A model generated the notes under the pieces. That model did not search any database and was not told the DNA's origin. It worked only from the letters and a program-made list of their open reading frames with translations. This document shows, piece by piece, positions 1-11,700 of a stretch of DNA of 22,104 nt (positions are counted from its first letter, which is position 1; each line of letters opens with the position of its first letter). The DNA comes from Parachlorella kessleri (lineage: Eukaryota; Chlorophyta; Trebouxiophyceae; Chlorellales; Chlorellaceae). Location: NCBI GenBank assembly GCA_001598975.1, contig BBXU01001477.1, forward strand, positions 1-22,104. Direction: 5' to 3'. The position numbers were made by a program, and so were the translations under genes.

Positions 1-28
1 CCTGGCCAGGCTGGCGCTTGCGTTGCAA

Positions 29-48
29 TTAGGGTTTAGGGTTTAGGG
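29..48. repeat. Interstitial plant-type telomere motif
   Basis: Nearly three tandem TTTAGGG units: TTAGGG followed by two complete TTTAGGG copies. This is the telomere repeat of land plants and many green algae. With so few units, and a gene apparently running past it, this is an interstitial or telo-box-like motif rather than a chromosome end. On the minus strand it would fall just inside the intron after the last visible exon of the Sen1-like gene. Confidence 0.75.
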
Positions 49-157
49 TACAAAACCCAAAGCTTGGTGGCCTTCCAGCACCGCCTGCAGCCCACCCTAT
101 GCTTGGTGGAAGATTATGTAAAACAGAGTAGCTGTGAGGCAACGAATACACCCTCAC

Positions 158-3100
158 CCAGCGCATGGGAACGGTCCGTTATTACCTAGCGCGTAACCCT
201 GTGGCTGCTGCCTATCTGTTGCTGCCCTGCCCTGACTGTGCTTCCCTTGGAATGCTGAGATGCTGCGCTGCCTGCTTGGTGGCCGCTGCACTTTCTTTTC
301 ACCTGCGCTGAGACCTAAGCTACCTGCTGCTGGCCTAGCTCCTCCTGACGCTGCGGGTGCGTCACCTGTATCTCTCTCTGCTGCTGGTGCCCTTTTTGAA
401 GTTCCTCCTACTGTCCTGGCTGTGCCTACTGCTCCTGCTGCTGTCTCTCTGGTGCCCGCTCTGCCTGCTGTAACAGATACTGGCCTGCCTCCTGCTGCCT
501 TGGCTCTATCTACAGCTGTGCTGCCTACGGCCACCGGTCTACCATAAAAGGTGCCCTGTGACTGCTTGGCGTAACCGCTAAATGACTGATGAAGCTGCTG
601 TGCCTGCTGCGGCATGCCACGCTGGGGCGAGTGACGGGGTGGGCTGGGAGGAATACCTCCCAGCAGGGACGACCGGTGGCCGGCTGTGGGAGAGGGAGGA
701 GGCGACTCCCCAGTCAAGTCAACCACCTCCTGCTGCCGCTGATGTGGTCGCTGTTCCTGCTGCTGCTGCTCCCCATCTGGCTGCTGCCCTTGTTGCTGAG
801 AGTTACCGCTGAGGGTGCGGGACGGCCACTGGAACTGCAACACCCCCTCCGCTCGCTGCGACGCTGGTAGCGCCGCTGCGGCCTGAGCCACAGCAGCTGC
901 CGCAGAAGAGGCGCCCTGTCGCGCAAACGGGTTGCCCGCGGCAGCGCCAAAGCCTTCCCTGGCATGGACAATGGCCCGTTTTGCGTGCTGGCCACCCTCA
1001 AGCTGCTGCCGTGCCTGCTGCCGAGTCGACGGAAAGTGCTGCACCGCTAGTGGGTTCAGGGCAATGATGGACGTCATGGCCGCTGGCAAGCTCAGTTGGT
1101 GGGTGGCTGCTAGGAGGAACTCCTCCGTGGCCGCCCTGCAGGAGCAAGCACAGCCTGTAGAACATGGTGACGCCCCGATAAACAAGCTGCAGGAGCAGAT
1201 GTCGTAGTGCAACGCCCACCCTCGTCCACCGGGGCCCCTAGGCACATTGCGGGCAAACATGAACACATTTCTGTCGACATCCATAGGAGCAACAAAGCGC
1301 CGGACAGGGAAAATTGCACCAGCCGATAGCAGGACCCACCTGAGCACCAGGTTAGCCGACAATAGCAATGCCCCCAGGGCCCTGAGCAACGGCTCTGGCC
1401 AAGCTTCCACATCAGCAGCCCACGAGTGCCCCACGCTTGTGCTGCCGCCGCCTTCTCCTTGCTGCTGCTGCTGCTGCTGTGGCCGATGCCGGGCAAGCCA
1501 CGCCTGGTTCGCCTGCTGGCCCAGCCTTGCTAGCAGCTCAGCTGCCGAGCCCTGGAGGGCCTCCACAAGGAATGCTGGGCTAGCGGAGGCAGCGACAGCA
1601 TTGGGGGAGGGCTCGCTGGGATCTGCAGCATTCAGTCCATGACGAGTGGCCATGTGATTGATTTTGGTACCCGGTTTGGGCGTCCCTCAAGGGGCCACTG
1701 TGTTGAAGATCGTCCTCGCTAAGGAGGCACACTGTCTTGCCACACAGACAGCAGGAGCTCATCCAGAAAGGGAGGTGACAACAGAACCAAGGACGGTGGC
1801 CACGAGCACATGTCACAGGGCCAGCAGTGCCGAGAACAGGAGAGTGGGTCAGCCAAGGCTGTGCAACAGGCTGGCTTGCTGAGTCACCTGCCTGAGTCTA
1901 GGTAGTAGCCGCCCAGCTGCCACCCCGGCAGCAGCTGCCTGGCTGCGTCCACGCCTGCTGCCACGGTGCTTTCAAAACCCGTCAGTGTGTACCCACCGCC
2001 ACCAAGTAATCCTGTGGCCCCATGCTGCTGTTGTTGCTGCTGGAAGCGGGTGGCGCCCTGCCCGGCAACTGACCTGGGGGGCAGGCTGGCAGCGACTGAG
2101 AGGAGCAACTGGGCAGGGGCTGCTACTTGGGCGGTTGCCAGGGCCTGAGCACAGGAGTAAGCCTTTCATGCACTGCATGATCAAGGGCCTGACACATCAC
2201 AAGCGAGCGTGCCAAGCACCTATACAACGAGGGTGCGCGTTAAGTGGGGAAAACATCTGGCATTTGCAGCGAGAACACAAAGCTGAGCTGGCCAGTCCTG
2301 CATCGTCATTTTCCCTCAAAATGGGGCGCTCGTTTGGCACCTGGAGGTGCCAGGGGTCGCAAAGCGGAAGAAACGATTCGGCAACCCTCCCTAAGAAGAG
2401 AGTCCTTCCAAACGGGGGCTACCCAGCCCAACATAGAGATGAAAACTTACCTCAAGTGGGACTTATCAGCCTAAACTTCCCCAAGGTAGGCACAAAACAT
2501 TGTCCCCAAGCCTCCCATGCCCACCTGCCACAAGGCCGGAAGGCACTTCCAGCTGGAGGCCTTGGCAGCAGCTGCCCCAGCGACCTCCCTGACGACCGCT
2601 TCATGCAGCCCTGCTGTGCCTACTACGCATGCTAGGCACGCTTCGCAAGCTGTGTCGGCTGCTGTTTCCTGGCTGGCGCCTAGCAGTGCACCCAGCGCTG
2701 CCGCTTCCCCTGCCAACAGGGCGCAACCCAGTTGTAGAGCTGCTGAGTACGCTGGGCCTTGGGTGGGGCTGCTGCTTGCCGCTCCCTCTGCTGCACCATC
2801 TGAAGCAGAAGAGCTCCCAAGCCCACCCAGCATGCTGCACAGCGGCGGCAGAAAGAAGTGTGCATCATCCAGGACTGACAGATCGCCCTGGGCAAGGGCC
2901 CGGCCAACAGCCCAGAAGGCCGCCTGGGAGGCCAGGAGGACGGTCAGGGGTGGGTAGCGCTCGGGTGATGCAGGGACGTGGTGCAGCAAGAAGTGGAGGG
3001 CTCGGCGCCGAGGCAAGACCACGCAGTCCTGGTCACCTGCAGTCCAGCAGGGAGAGTAATTGGCAGGGCCTCCACCAGGGTCTCCTCACTCTGCCCCACC

Positions 3101-5326
3101 CTGCATTTGCTCCTCAGCACCGGAAAGGCTGCCGTAACCACCCAGTGATGCCTCCATGGCCGCCATAGCCCCAAGCATGGGCTTATGAACCCTCAGGCCA
3201 CCCCCCCTTTTGGGTGACCAGGACACAACTGAGGTCAGCAGTTGTCAACAGAAGCACAAAAGCAAGTGCTGCCGAGGCCCTATCGCAGGCACCAACGATA
3301 CAGGATATCTCGAGCAGGCCACCGGCGGCTTTTCTGGAGACTTTTTTGTCCCTATGAGATAAGCAAACATGACAGGGCAGGTCATGCGACACAGAGTATG
3401 ACCCAACACACCTGGTGGCAGGCTGGCCAACACTTCCCGAAGGGCCTCCACCAAGCCTCTCTGCAGCCTGGCATCCCCCCTGCTGTCTCTCTCCAGCTGC
3501 CGTACCAGGTTCTCTATCACCCAGCTGGGCAACAGCCCCGCGTGGTCCCACAGCTTCTGGCCTGCACCCCTGCACAGCTCCGCCGCACACCCCGCCGCGT
3601 ACCACTGCACTGCTGCATGTTCGGCACCCCCGTCCAGTTCTTCGCCGTCCTGCTGAGCATGCTGTGAAGTCCCCAGCGCCCCCAGCAGCGCGCCAGCGAG
3701 GCTGGGGAGCTGCTCCAAAACCGGCAGCAGCACAGGGCGCCCCAATGGCAGCAGGGTGTGCAAGGCACGCCAAACGGCTATCTGAGACGGGCGAAATGGG
3801 GTCCGGAGGCTACGGCCGCTGCTGCCAGTGTTAGTTTCGCTCCCTGATGCAGAACTATCTCCCGAGGCTGGCCCAACACATGCTCTAGGCTGCACTGTGA
3901 AGCTCTGGGGCGAATAGGGTAGCCTAAGCAATGAGGCCCAGTGGGAGAGAGTAGGCAGGATGGCTTCCAGGTCAGCTGGGCTGGTGAAGGGTCCCCAGGC
4001 CCTGATGACTGGGTGGACCTGTAGCACCGATGCGAGGAGTTGTTACCTTGCGACGACACGCTAGTCTAGCAAAGCCACAGTGGGTGATCCAGCAGCGCAC
4101 CCTGCCCAACTGCTCCACGGACACGCCTCTACCCTTCATGATCACTGGTGGGCACCTGAATTATCAAAGCAATCGGCTAGAGCAGCACAGCGCACATGAA
4201 GCAGCAGCAGCAGATTGCATGTTAAACCTACCAAGCTCCTGACTTGGGCATCAGGGTGGGCCAGGAGGCGGTACATGCCTGGGTACCTAGCCCCACACTC
4301 CGCCAGTGCCAGGTCATAGCGTGCGCTGAGCGTGACCAAGGCGCGGCCCAGCAGGGTCGCCACCTCAGCATCCTCTGCCAGCTGGCAATAAGTCAAGGCC
4401 TCAAAGAGGGAGGTGATGGCTTCAGGCGGCAGCTCAGCACCTGCGTGATCACAAGACAGGAAAGCGCAGGCAGGGTCCAGGTGGTCGTCATACCCAGAAC
4501 AAGAGGTGAGGATCTCAACAGCAAGGTGCTTGCTCACAAGGGCAGTTGAGCACCTGCAGCACGGTATGAAGTTCTGGGGAGGTGTCACATGTCTAATAAG
4601 GGCTTACTGTGCAGGTGCAGTCTGCGGCTGACCCAACCTACGGGAGCGGCTATGACAACCCAGGCCATACCTGGTGGTGAGCCTGCAGTCTGCTGAAGCG
4701 CACTAGCCACTCTTTGGGCGTCCAGCCGCCGCAGCACTGCCAGCAGAGCTCCCACCGTGTCCTGGTTGAAATTGGCTGCATAGTAGTCCTGCAAGGTCCA
4801 TGGAGCCTTCGTGGCTGGCTGTACAAAGCTTTGCATCCCAGACGCTGGAGCTCCCCAGACTTCAAAGCAGCACCTTGTGCATGCAATCCAAGTTTCTCCT
4901 GTCATTGACACTATCATGAACCTTAAGCCATGCCCTTTGCACAGGCCATTCACCAATGCTATCTGCAACACTCACCTTCGCGCTGTGGTACGTGTTAACA
5001 CAGTCCGTGCACACTGACAACTGTGCCGCCATTTCATGCCATATCTGCTGCACCAAAGGCTGTTGGTCATGGTACTTGAGGACCTACAACAAAAAGGCTT
5101 GGGAAAACAAGTTGCCAAGCCGTGAGCTTTCCAGGGCTGCCAAGCCAGCCAGAAAATAGGAGTTCACCTCTGCCAGCCCAGCAGTGACGTCTCCATACTG
5201 GCACCACCAGTGGCCTTCAATGCTTTTGAGGAAGTTATACGCGTCCCTGAACCACTCCTGCTTCAGGCTGTGCAAGCCCTCTGCCTGGATGCGAAGTAAA
5301 CGCTCGACCAGCGCCTGCTCCTGCAT
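158..5326 (-). CDS. Senataxin/Sen1-like protein, N-terminal part (partial, 3' end outside window)
   Basis: Proposed exons: 5326-5168, 5083-4976, 4818-4671, 4573-4232, 4018-3412, 3036-2525, 2144-1888, 1579-158. The last ends at donor GG|GTGAGG, so the gene continues past the left edge. Sen1 proteins are superfamily-1 RNA/DNA helicases acting in transcription termination and R-loop removal. Only the N-terminal helical domain and a disordered linker are visible, and no helicase motif is present. The family call rests on CTDCVNTYHSAK (residues ~78-89), matching the CxxCVxxYHxA motif of human senataxin, and YPGMYRLLAHPDAQVRSL (~235-252), matching its HPGIY...HP...VR segment. The last exon encodes poly-Q, a predicted transmembrane-like stretch, VVDLTGES (a possible SUMO-interacting motif, ~996) and Q/S/P-rich sequence. 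Phases agree at every junction except one frameshift near 4535-4550. An ATG at 5422 is an alternative start. The last exon could instead be a separate gene starting at 1653. Confidence 0.7.
4535..4573 (-). other. Apparent one-base frameshift in exon 4 of the Sen1-like gene
   Basis: Splicing donor CACCAG|GTATGG (exon end 4671) to acceptor TCCCCAG| (exon start 4573) continues in phase and reads ELHTVLQVLNC. Further on, the coherent frame is one base off and reads LVSKHLAVEILTSCSG. Dropping one C from the CCC run near 4543-4545 would join the two frames smoothly. No alternative donor/acceptor pair I tried fixes the phase. It could be an assembly error, a rare micro-exon arrangement or a true lesion. 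Confidence 0.55.
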
Positions 5327-5422
5327 CACCAGGTTTGTCTGACTACATGCGTTCAATTAGCAACAATTGTTGAGGGAGGGGATACCCAGGGCCTGTTCAA
5401 GCCACTGGGCTGACAAACTCAT

Positions 5423-5755
5423 GACGAATGGCAGAGCGTCAGAGTAGTTGTGGACGCTTGCAGGGCAAGAACAAAAGGTCTAACGTGGGTGGTGGAGTGC
5501 AAAGGTCCGAGTATCCCATTATACCTTCAAGAATGGGGGGTTATTGACCTTGCGCCCTCAATGGCGATTAGTCAGCTTTGAAACGACGGGAAGGTGAAAA
5601 GCAGGGCTTTCTTGTCAGTAAACTTTGTCAATCATTTGTGCACATCAGATACGCGTGTGGCTTGATCACCTCCGGTGCGAGGAGCCAATGGCGTGATCAC
5701 CCAAGCCTTGCACTGCGACTCTTTTACTAATTCACCCCCGCTGCCAAGCACCACT
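5423..5755. promoter_or_regulatory. Divergent intergenic region, likely bidirectional promoter
   Basis: About 330 bases separate the start region of the Sen1-like gene (minus) from the start of the DAGL-like gene (plus). No convincing coding sequence is present. Near the plus-strand gene there is a CCAAT-type box (GCCAAT, 5684-5689). It is flanked by two direct copies of TGATCACC, at 5663-5670 and 5694-5701, each containing the palindrome TGATCA. I see no clear TATA box. The regulatory role is inferred from position and symmetry only. Confidence 0.45.
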
Positions 5756-8700
5756 ATGCCAGCACTTCATCTGTTTGGGACCAGGTGGGCGGGACCACTC
5801 TGGCTGCTAGCTGGGGAATCACACGGCTTTCCTCGGTTTTGTTCTTGTCAATCTGACTGCTGCCAGGAAGACTGTCCTGGCTAGGTCTTGGTAAAGCCTC
5901 AATAGGGCAGCCTGTTGAAGTGACAGTCCGTCCTCCACACTTGTTACACGCCCTGCAGATGGAACGTGGCTTCTGACTATTTTAGCATATACGCCTTGCT
6001 ACTTCTCATCTACCACGTCATATGGTGAGTCTGGTACTGCGGTGCCGCCTCCTATTCCGACAGGAGCTCACTCCTAGGGAGTTTCCGTCTTGGACGTGAG
6101 CAGTGTTTATCTTCAGCATTGAACGTAGAATGCCAGTTCTAAATGCCAGGGACGTATATCTACTCTTTCTTTGCTTTTTTAGCGACCTCGCAGTATACAC
6201 CCACCTATTTCCCACTCCCCCTGCGTTCCTTGGGTGCTGCTGCAGGCTCTTCATGTACTGGATTGGCCTGGTGGCCTTCACGCTGCCAGAGGACTGCCCC
6301 GGCGAGGGCAAGAATGTGCAGCAATATGTCTTCGTCTACCTGCAGCTGCTGGTTTACGTTCTGTGGGTGGTCATGGCAGCAACCATGCTGCTGATCTCGC
6401 TAAGAGGTGAGCTGCCCAGCTCGTGTACGCTCTCTGCTTGCAAGGAGCTGTATCCTACCCTGTGCTACATTTCATCCTCTTCCTCACAGCACAGGCCCTG
6501 CCAGCTTATGCAGCATGTACTCGTTGTCTGCCCTCTTGAAACACATGCCGTCAGGCGTGCTCTGGGTTCCGAAGCAACATGAAAGACCTACTGAAGCCTC
6601 CTCTTGCAGGGGCACCCCTGGAGACCTCGAAGCGTCGCTGGCTGAAGCCGCTCATCTACACCTACGTCTTGTCCTGGCTGCCCGGCTGGGGCGTGCTGGC
6701 CTACTCGGTTTCGGTGCTGTACAGTACAGACACCTGCTGGGCCTCAGGAAGCAAGTCCATGATGGCATTGATGGTGTTTGGAGCCATGGGCATCCTGGCA
6801 GGCATAGCGTGAGTTGACAGGTGCAGCATAGCATGCTCCAGGCTTTGGCAGCATGCCTGGGATATCAGTGCCGGGGTCTAGGGCAATGAGATGCCTAGAC
6901 TTGGCGCCGGGTGACCTCCATGCTTTGGAGAACACGGAGAGTGAGCGGATGGGGAATGCTATCTTAGCTTGAGCAGGGGTCACTTTTTAGAAGCAGTGGT
7001 AAGGCAGGGGTTGCAACAACCTGGAGGCATTGGGCTATCATGACAGAGCTACACGGGTCCTTTATCGGATTTATCTATCGAAGTCACTCAGGCTGACAAC
7101 ACCTTGCCTGGTATGCAGGTTCACTATCCTAACCACCCACTTGCTGGTAGACGAGGTGCGGCCGGGCGTCAAGTGGCATGCCGTCAAGAAGGGAGTCAGC
7201 ACATGTGCGGGGGTTTACACCTGGCTTCTGCACAGATACAGGTCAGGCATCGGTGATTTAAGGGGGGAGTAGACGTGACAGCGACAGATTAGCTAACCTC
7301 GAGGCAGCAGCTTGGCGGGTGCGAGCTGTGCAATACTAAGCCGATCTGAGAGTAGGGAACATGAGGGATTTGTGTGATGGAAGGGAGGGTGGGACGCTGC
7401 CTGCTTGAGGCCCATAAGCATGCCTGCTGTCTTGTGTGTGTTGTCCAAGGCTTTCAGTCATCCATGCGACTGACGCAGAGGCAGCAGTGCCCAGCTAGAC
7501 ATGCTGTGTATGTAAAGGATTCGAATTCCTGTAGCCAACCAGCCTGTAGTTGCAACCTCTCTATAACTCGCCAAATTGCATAAGTTGGGGGGTATGCCTA
7601 GGCTGCACATGGCTGCAGCCTACGCTGTTCATGGCAGAGTGGGGGAGCGTGGGATAGACCTCTGCAAGTCTGTGCAGGATAGACTGCGCATGTGCACAGA
7701 GACTAGGGGCCGCTTTGGCACTAAAGATTGCATGCCTGGCCTTCTGCAGGGGCCCCATGCTGCCTTTGGAGGAGCTTGCTACCGAGTACATGGACAGGCA
7801 TGGCAGCAACCCGCTGGATCTGGACAAGTCAGATGTCGTGGCGGCCCTGGTGTGCGCCAGGCTGGTGCAGCGCGAGCGCCGCCATGCGCTCATGGTAGAC
7901 CGGCTCAGAGCTGCGGGGGTCCTCGCTGGTGATGCGATGCGAACCGACAGGGCTGTGCCTGCTGCTGCGGCAACAGCAGGCACGGCTGTTGGCGTATCCG
8001 GCAGTGGTAGGGACGGAAGCAACAAGGTGTACCCCCAGGGGAACGGCGGCTGGGTGGAGGTCACCTCAGTTGCAGCGGCCACCCAAGGGGCAGCAGCACA
8101 GGGCGGCCCGGAGAATGGGCATGTCGTTACCCAGCCGCAGCAGAAGGAAGGAGCACAGCAGGAGGATGTTATGCAGTGGATCAGGGCAGTCTGCGCGGGA
8201 CAGGGGGTGTGCGTTGCACCCTCCAGTGGCGCGCTGCGGCTGGCGCCTGGCCTGACGCCACAGCAGGCAGCCGACTTGTGCACAGGTGGGTGGCCGGGAG
8301 ACCCGCATGCAGGAGCTGTGCCCTGGGCAGGTGCATGGCTATTTCACTGGGCGCTCTTGTGATGTCTGTCGTGTTCCCCTGCCGTGGCCCGGTTGTGTGG
8401 ACGGCAAGATGCACTGGTGTTGGCTGGCCACTATTTTCCGGTATAGCTCTGCTTTCCCACCTGCTCCCCGCTCTTCTGCTGGCTGGGGCTATCACAACCA
8501 TCAAGGTGGCAGGGTTCGTATCCTCCTGGCTTGTGTGCAGATGTGCAAGGCCGGGCGGACCAGCCAGTGCTGGCAGACGCGCTGCACTGGGCTCGCTACG
8601 CTGCTGCCGCTTATGGGCGGGATGGCTACCTGTGGACAGTGGAGGGCCGCAAGTAAGACTGGCAGTGCAAGTTGTCACGACGACGTGGTGGATGGCATGG

Positions 8701-11700
8701 TTGCCAGTCGTGAGGAAGTTGACTTGGCTTACAGTGCTGGAAGCAGTACCTAACGCATGGCTGCCAGCTTGCTTTTGTAGGGCTATCTGGTCCTGTCAGA
8801 CAAGAGCACTGCATCATGGGTTTTCTCATCAACTGAAAAGCAGCTTTCAATGCACACCGTCGCTTGCCGCTGAGCATTCCCTGGCGCCCATGCTCTGCAG
8901 TGCGCTGTCTGCAAGCCGGCATCTGAGCCAGCTGGCGCAGCAGGCGCAGCGTGAGGGCAAGCTGCCCCAAGGGCCCTCCCCAGCCCCCAAGGCATTCGCC
9001 CGGGACTGTGTGGCGGCTCAAGGGGTGCTGCAGCCGCAGGGAGGCGCGGGCAGGGAGATTGTGTACCTCAACCCTGGCGATGCTGAAAAAGGGCAGCTGG
9101 GATACCTCGTCGCGGTGGACAGGTGAGCAGCATGTGATGAATAGAGCCACAAAGTATGAACTATGGTGCCGGCAGTGAGAGTGTACTTATAACAACGAGT
9201 CATGAGAGTAGGCAAGTTGCTAGAGAGCCATGGGAGGTCAGCCAGGCCGGCATGGCTGTTTTGCCTCTTCTATCAGCAACTAGGAATTGCTATCAAGTTG
9301 GCCCGTTTGTCCTGGTGTAGCACAGTCTGTGCGACAAGCCGAACTTAACATCCATCCGCCCTGAGCCAAGTGTTCAGCAACGTTGGTCAGTAAATCACCC
9401 ATGCTCAGTCTGCTCTGTGTGCAGGGAGCGCGGCAGCGTTGTGCTCAGCATCGGCGGTGCAAGGCGCTACCAGCCCATGGCTGAAGAGCCTGTGCCGCTG
9501 CCCCCAGGCTGGGTGGCTCCCACCGTCGAGGCTAAGGCAGACGGTGCCCACGCTGTGCATGCTGGGGCGCTCGCAGCAGCGCAGCACATCCTAGCAGACT
9601 TGGATGCTGCTGGTACTTTGGCTTCTCTCCTTCCCCAGGGTGCAGCCCCCGCAGCTGCCCGCCAACAGGCATCCCTGGTGCCACCCACGGTGCAGCAGAT
9701 GCCGGGACCACCAGCAGCAGCACCAGCGGCAGCTGAAACCCAGACCTTCACTCTCCCAGTGCTGGTGCAGCACCCACCAGTGGGTAGCTCACCTGCGCCG
9801 GGGCCTACGATAGTTACCAGGCCTGCCAGCAGGGCAATGCTGGCCGCGAATGGCAGCACATCTCCGCTGAAGGCTAAGGCTGCCATGTCCAGCAGAACGG
9901 CAGTTGATGGTGGTGTGGCAGCTTCCTCAACTGGGTTCCCAAGGCCAGCTTCCGCAGCAGGAGAGGCTGCTGCGGCATTGCACGCGTCGCAGGAACCATT
10001 GCAACAAACGCCGGCAGGGCTGACAGAGCTGGGTTCAAACACCGGCTCAAAGGCAGCGGAGCCAGTTGGCGCCACACCAATAGCAGGCATCACAGCAGCA
10101 GCAGCAGCAGCCAACGGTCACGGAGCGCCACTCGGCCTTCCAGATGCCGGCAGGCGGCTTGTACTGACAGGTCATGGGCTGGGCGCGGGGGTGGCAGCGC
10201 TGCTAGGGCTCAACCTTCAGCAGCGGTACCCAGGTGAAACCATAGGGCAGGTGCAGTGCCCGTAGTATTGCTGCTGTGACATGTGTTGCTTGACAACCTT
10301 GTGTCTCTTGGGTGAGCACACGTTCCTGCCAAAGTGCAGGTCTCAAGCTCTCCTTGCCTTTACACTCTCCAGCAGACTCATGCTTTGGCACCCAGCCCCA
10401 AGTGCTTGTGATACCATGCATACATTGTGCATTCTGCCCCCTCACCGGCCTCTTCGACCCTGCTGGAGCTCAACAAATTAATAGCTCTGTAGCTCTGATG
10501 GCTTGTCCAGCCAAAGTTTTTTTTCAACCTCATGCCCACTGTGGCCAGGAGCACACCTCGGTAGGCATCCCTAGCATGCCTGTGCTTTGAATACCATGCA
10601 GACCTCCAAGTGTGGGCCTTTGACCCCCCTGGAGGCCTGTGTGACCCTGCCCTCTCGCATACCCTAGCCCCCAGCACGGTGTCAGTGATACTGGGCAAGA
10701 GCGCGTCGCCGCGCACCTCAACCAGCAGCGTGCCAGCGCTGATAGAGGAGGGCATCGTCGGCTTGGCGCGACTGAGGTGGGTGATGTTTGCCTGGGCGGG
10801 CGGCATGGGCTGGCCGGTGCCCCTGCATGCGCGTATGTACCAGGTCTACGGTGGGGTGCACATAGGGAGCTTGGTCGCGTCCCGTCCTGTGGCTATATGT
10901 TGGCTTTCCAGCCGGGATAGATAACTACCTCAAGGTTAGCTTAGGTTGGAGTCAGGCGGGTCCTGCGTTGGATAGAGTGGGTTCATGCCGGATAAAACAC
11001 TGTAGTTTGCTCAGCACAGCAGGCAAGCTTCATGCGCGATGCCCGCCGGCTGGTACCGGTCTTGTCTAGTAGCGTGTTGCCACCTTCGCTCTCAACAAGT
11101 GGGCCAGCAGAGAGCCAGGATGTACTACGCCACAAAGTATAAAACGGTAGCACCAAGTCTTAATGGCGTGCGTGCACTGTTGGCAGGTACCACAAAGGCC
11201 TCATGCTGCTGGCGCTCCTTCTTGAGAAGGCCGGGCCACGCAGCTGGAGGGGCAAGTGGCTCAACCCTGCCAGGGCCTTGCACAGCCCTGAGAGCATTCC
11301 CCAGGAACCACTGCAATATCTAGCCAGGTGGGCATATTTAGTGGTTCTTTCCTTGCTCGAGGTGAGATTTCGCATGGCACATCAGACCTGCTTATCATCC
11401 TGACTTTTCGGCCACCCGGCAGGTCTATGGCTTGCTTGTGGGCACATTGTTGTTAGTTGTGATGCCCCAAGGGTGACCTGCATGTTGTAATAAAAGACTA
11501 GCGAGATGTGCAAGCCATCAAGATGGGTTGGGTTGGAAAGAGCGTCTGTTTTGTTGATAATTACCCAGCCAGCAGCCTTGCAGGTGTGTTACTGCTCACA
11601 CCTATATCGGCGCACCAAGGTGTTTCCTGCTTGTGCTCGGATGGCTGCAGGTTCCATAGCGAGCAGCTCAGCCAGCATCGCCTGAGCGCCATAGCCGCCA

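Noticed and set aside
154..1653. 499-residue minus-strand ORF starting MATRHG as an independent single-exon gene
   Set aside because: It ends at a donor-like GG|GTGAGG. A phase-matched acceptor (GCTAG|C, exon start 1579) links it to the upstream exon. I treat it as the last visible Sen1-like exon and keep the separate gene as an alternative.
2445..2460. Strong donor GAG|GTAAGT as the exon end of the Sen1-like gene
   Set aside because: An in-frame TAG precedes it. The earlier CAG|GTGGGC (exon end 2525) is in phase with the next acceptor.
1985..2635. 216-residue plus-strand ORF
   Set aside because: It overlaps Sen1-like exons and an intron on the other strand, with no recognisable motif.
3039..3174. 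Coding-looking minus-strand stretch SEETLVEALPITLPAGLQ
   Set aside because: It is out of frame with the next exon and lies in an intron whose ends are in phase. It shares only about 12-14 bases with the preceding exon end (GGGCCTCCACCA, near 3443), too short to call a duplication.
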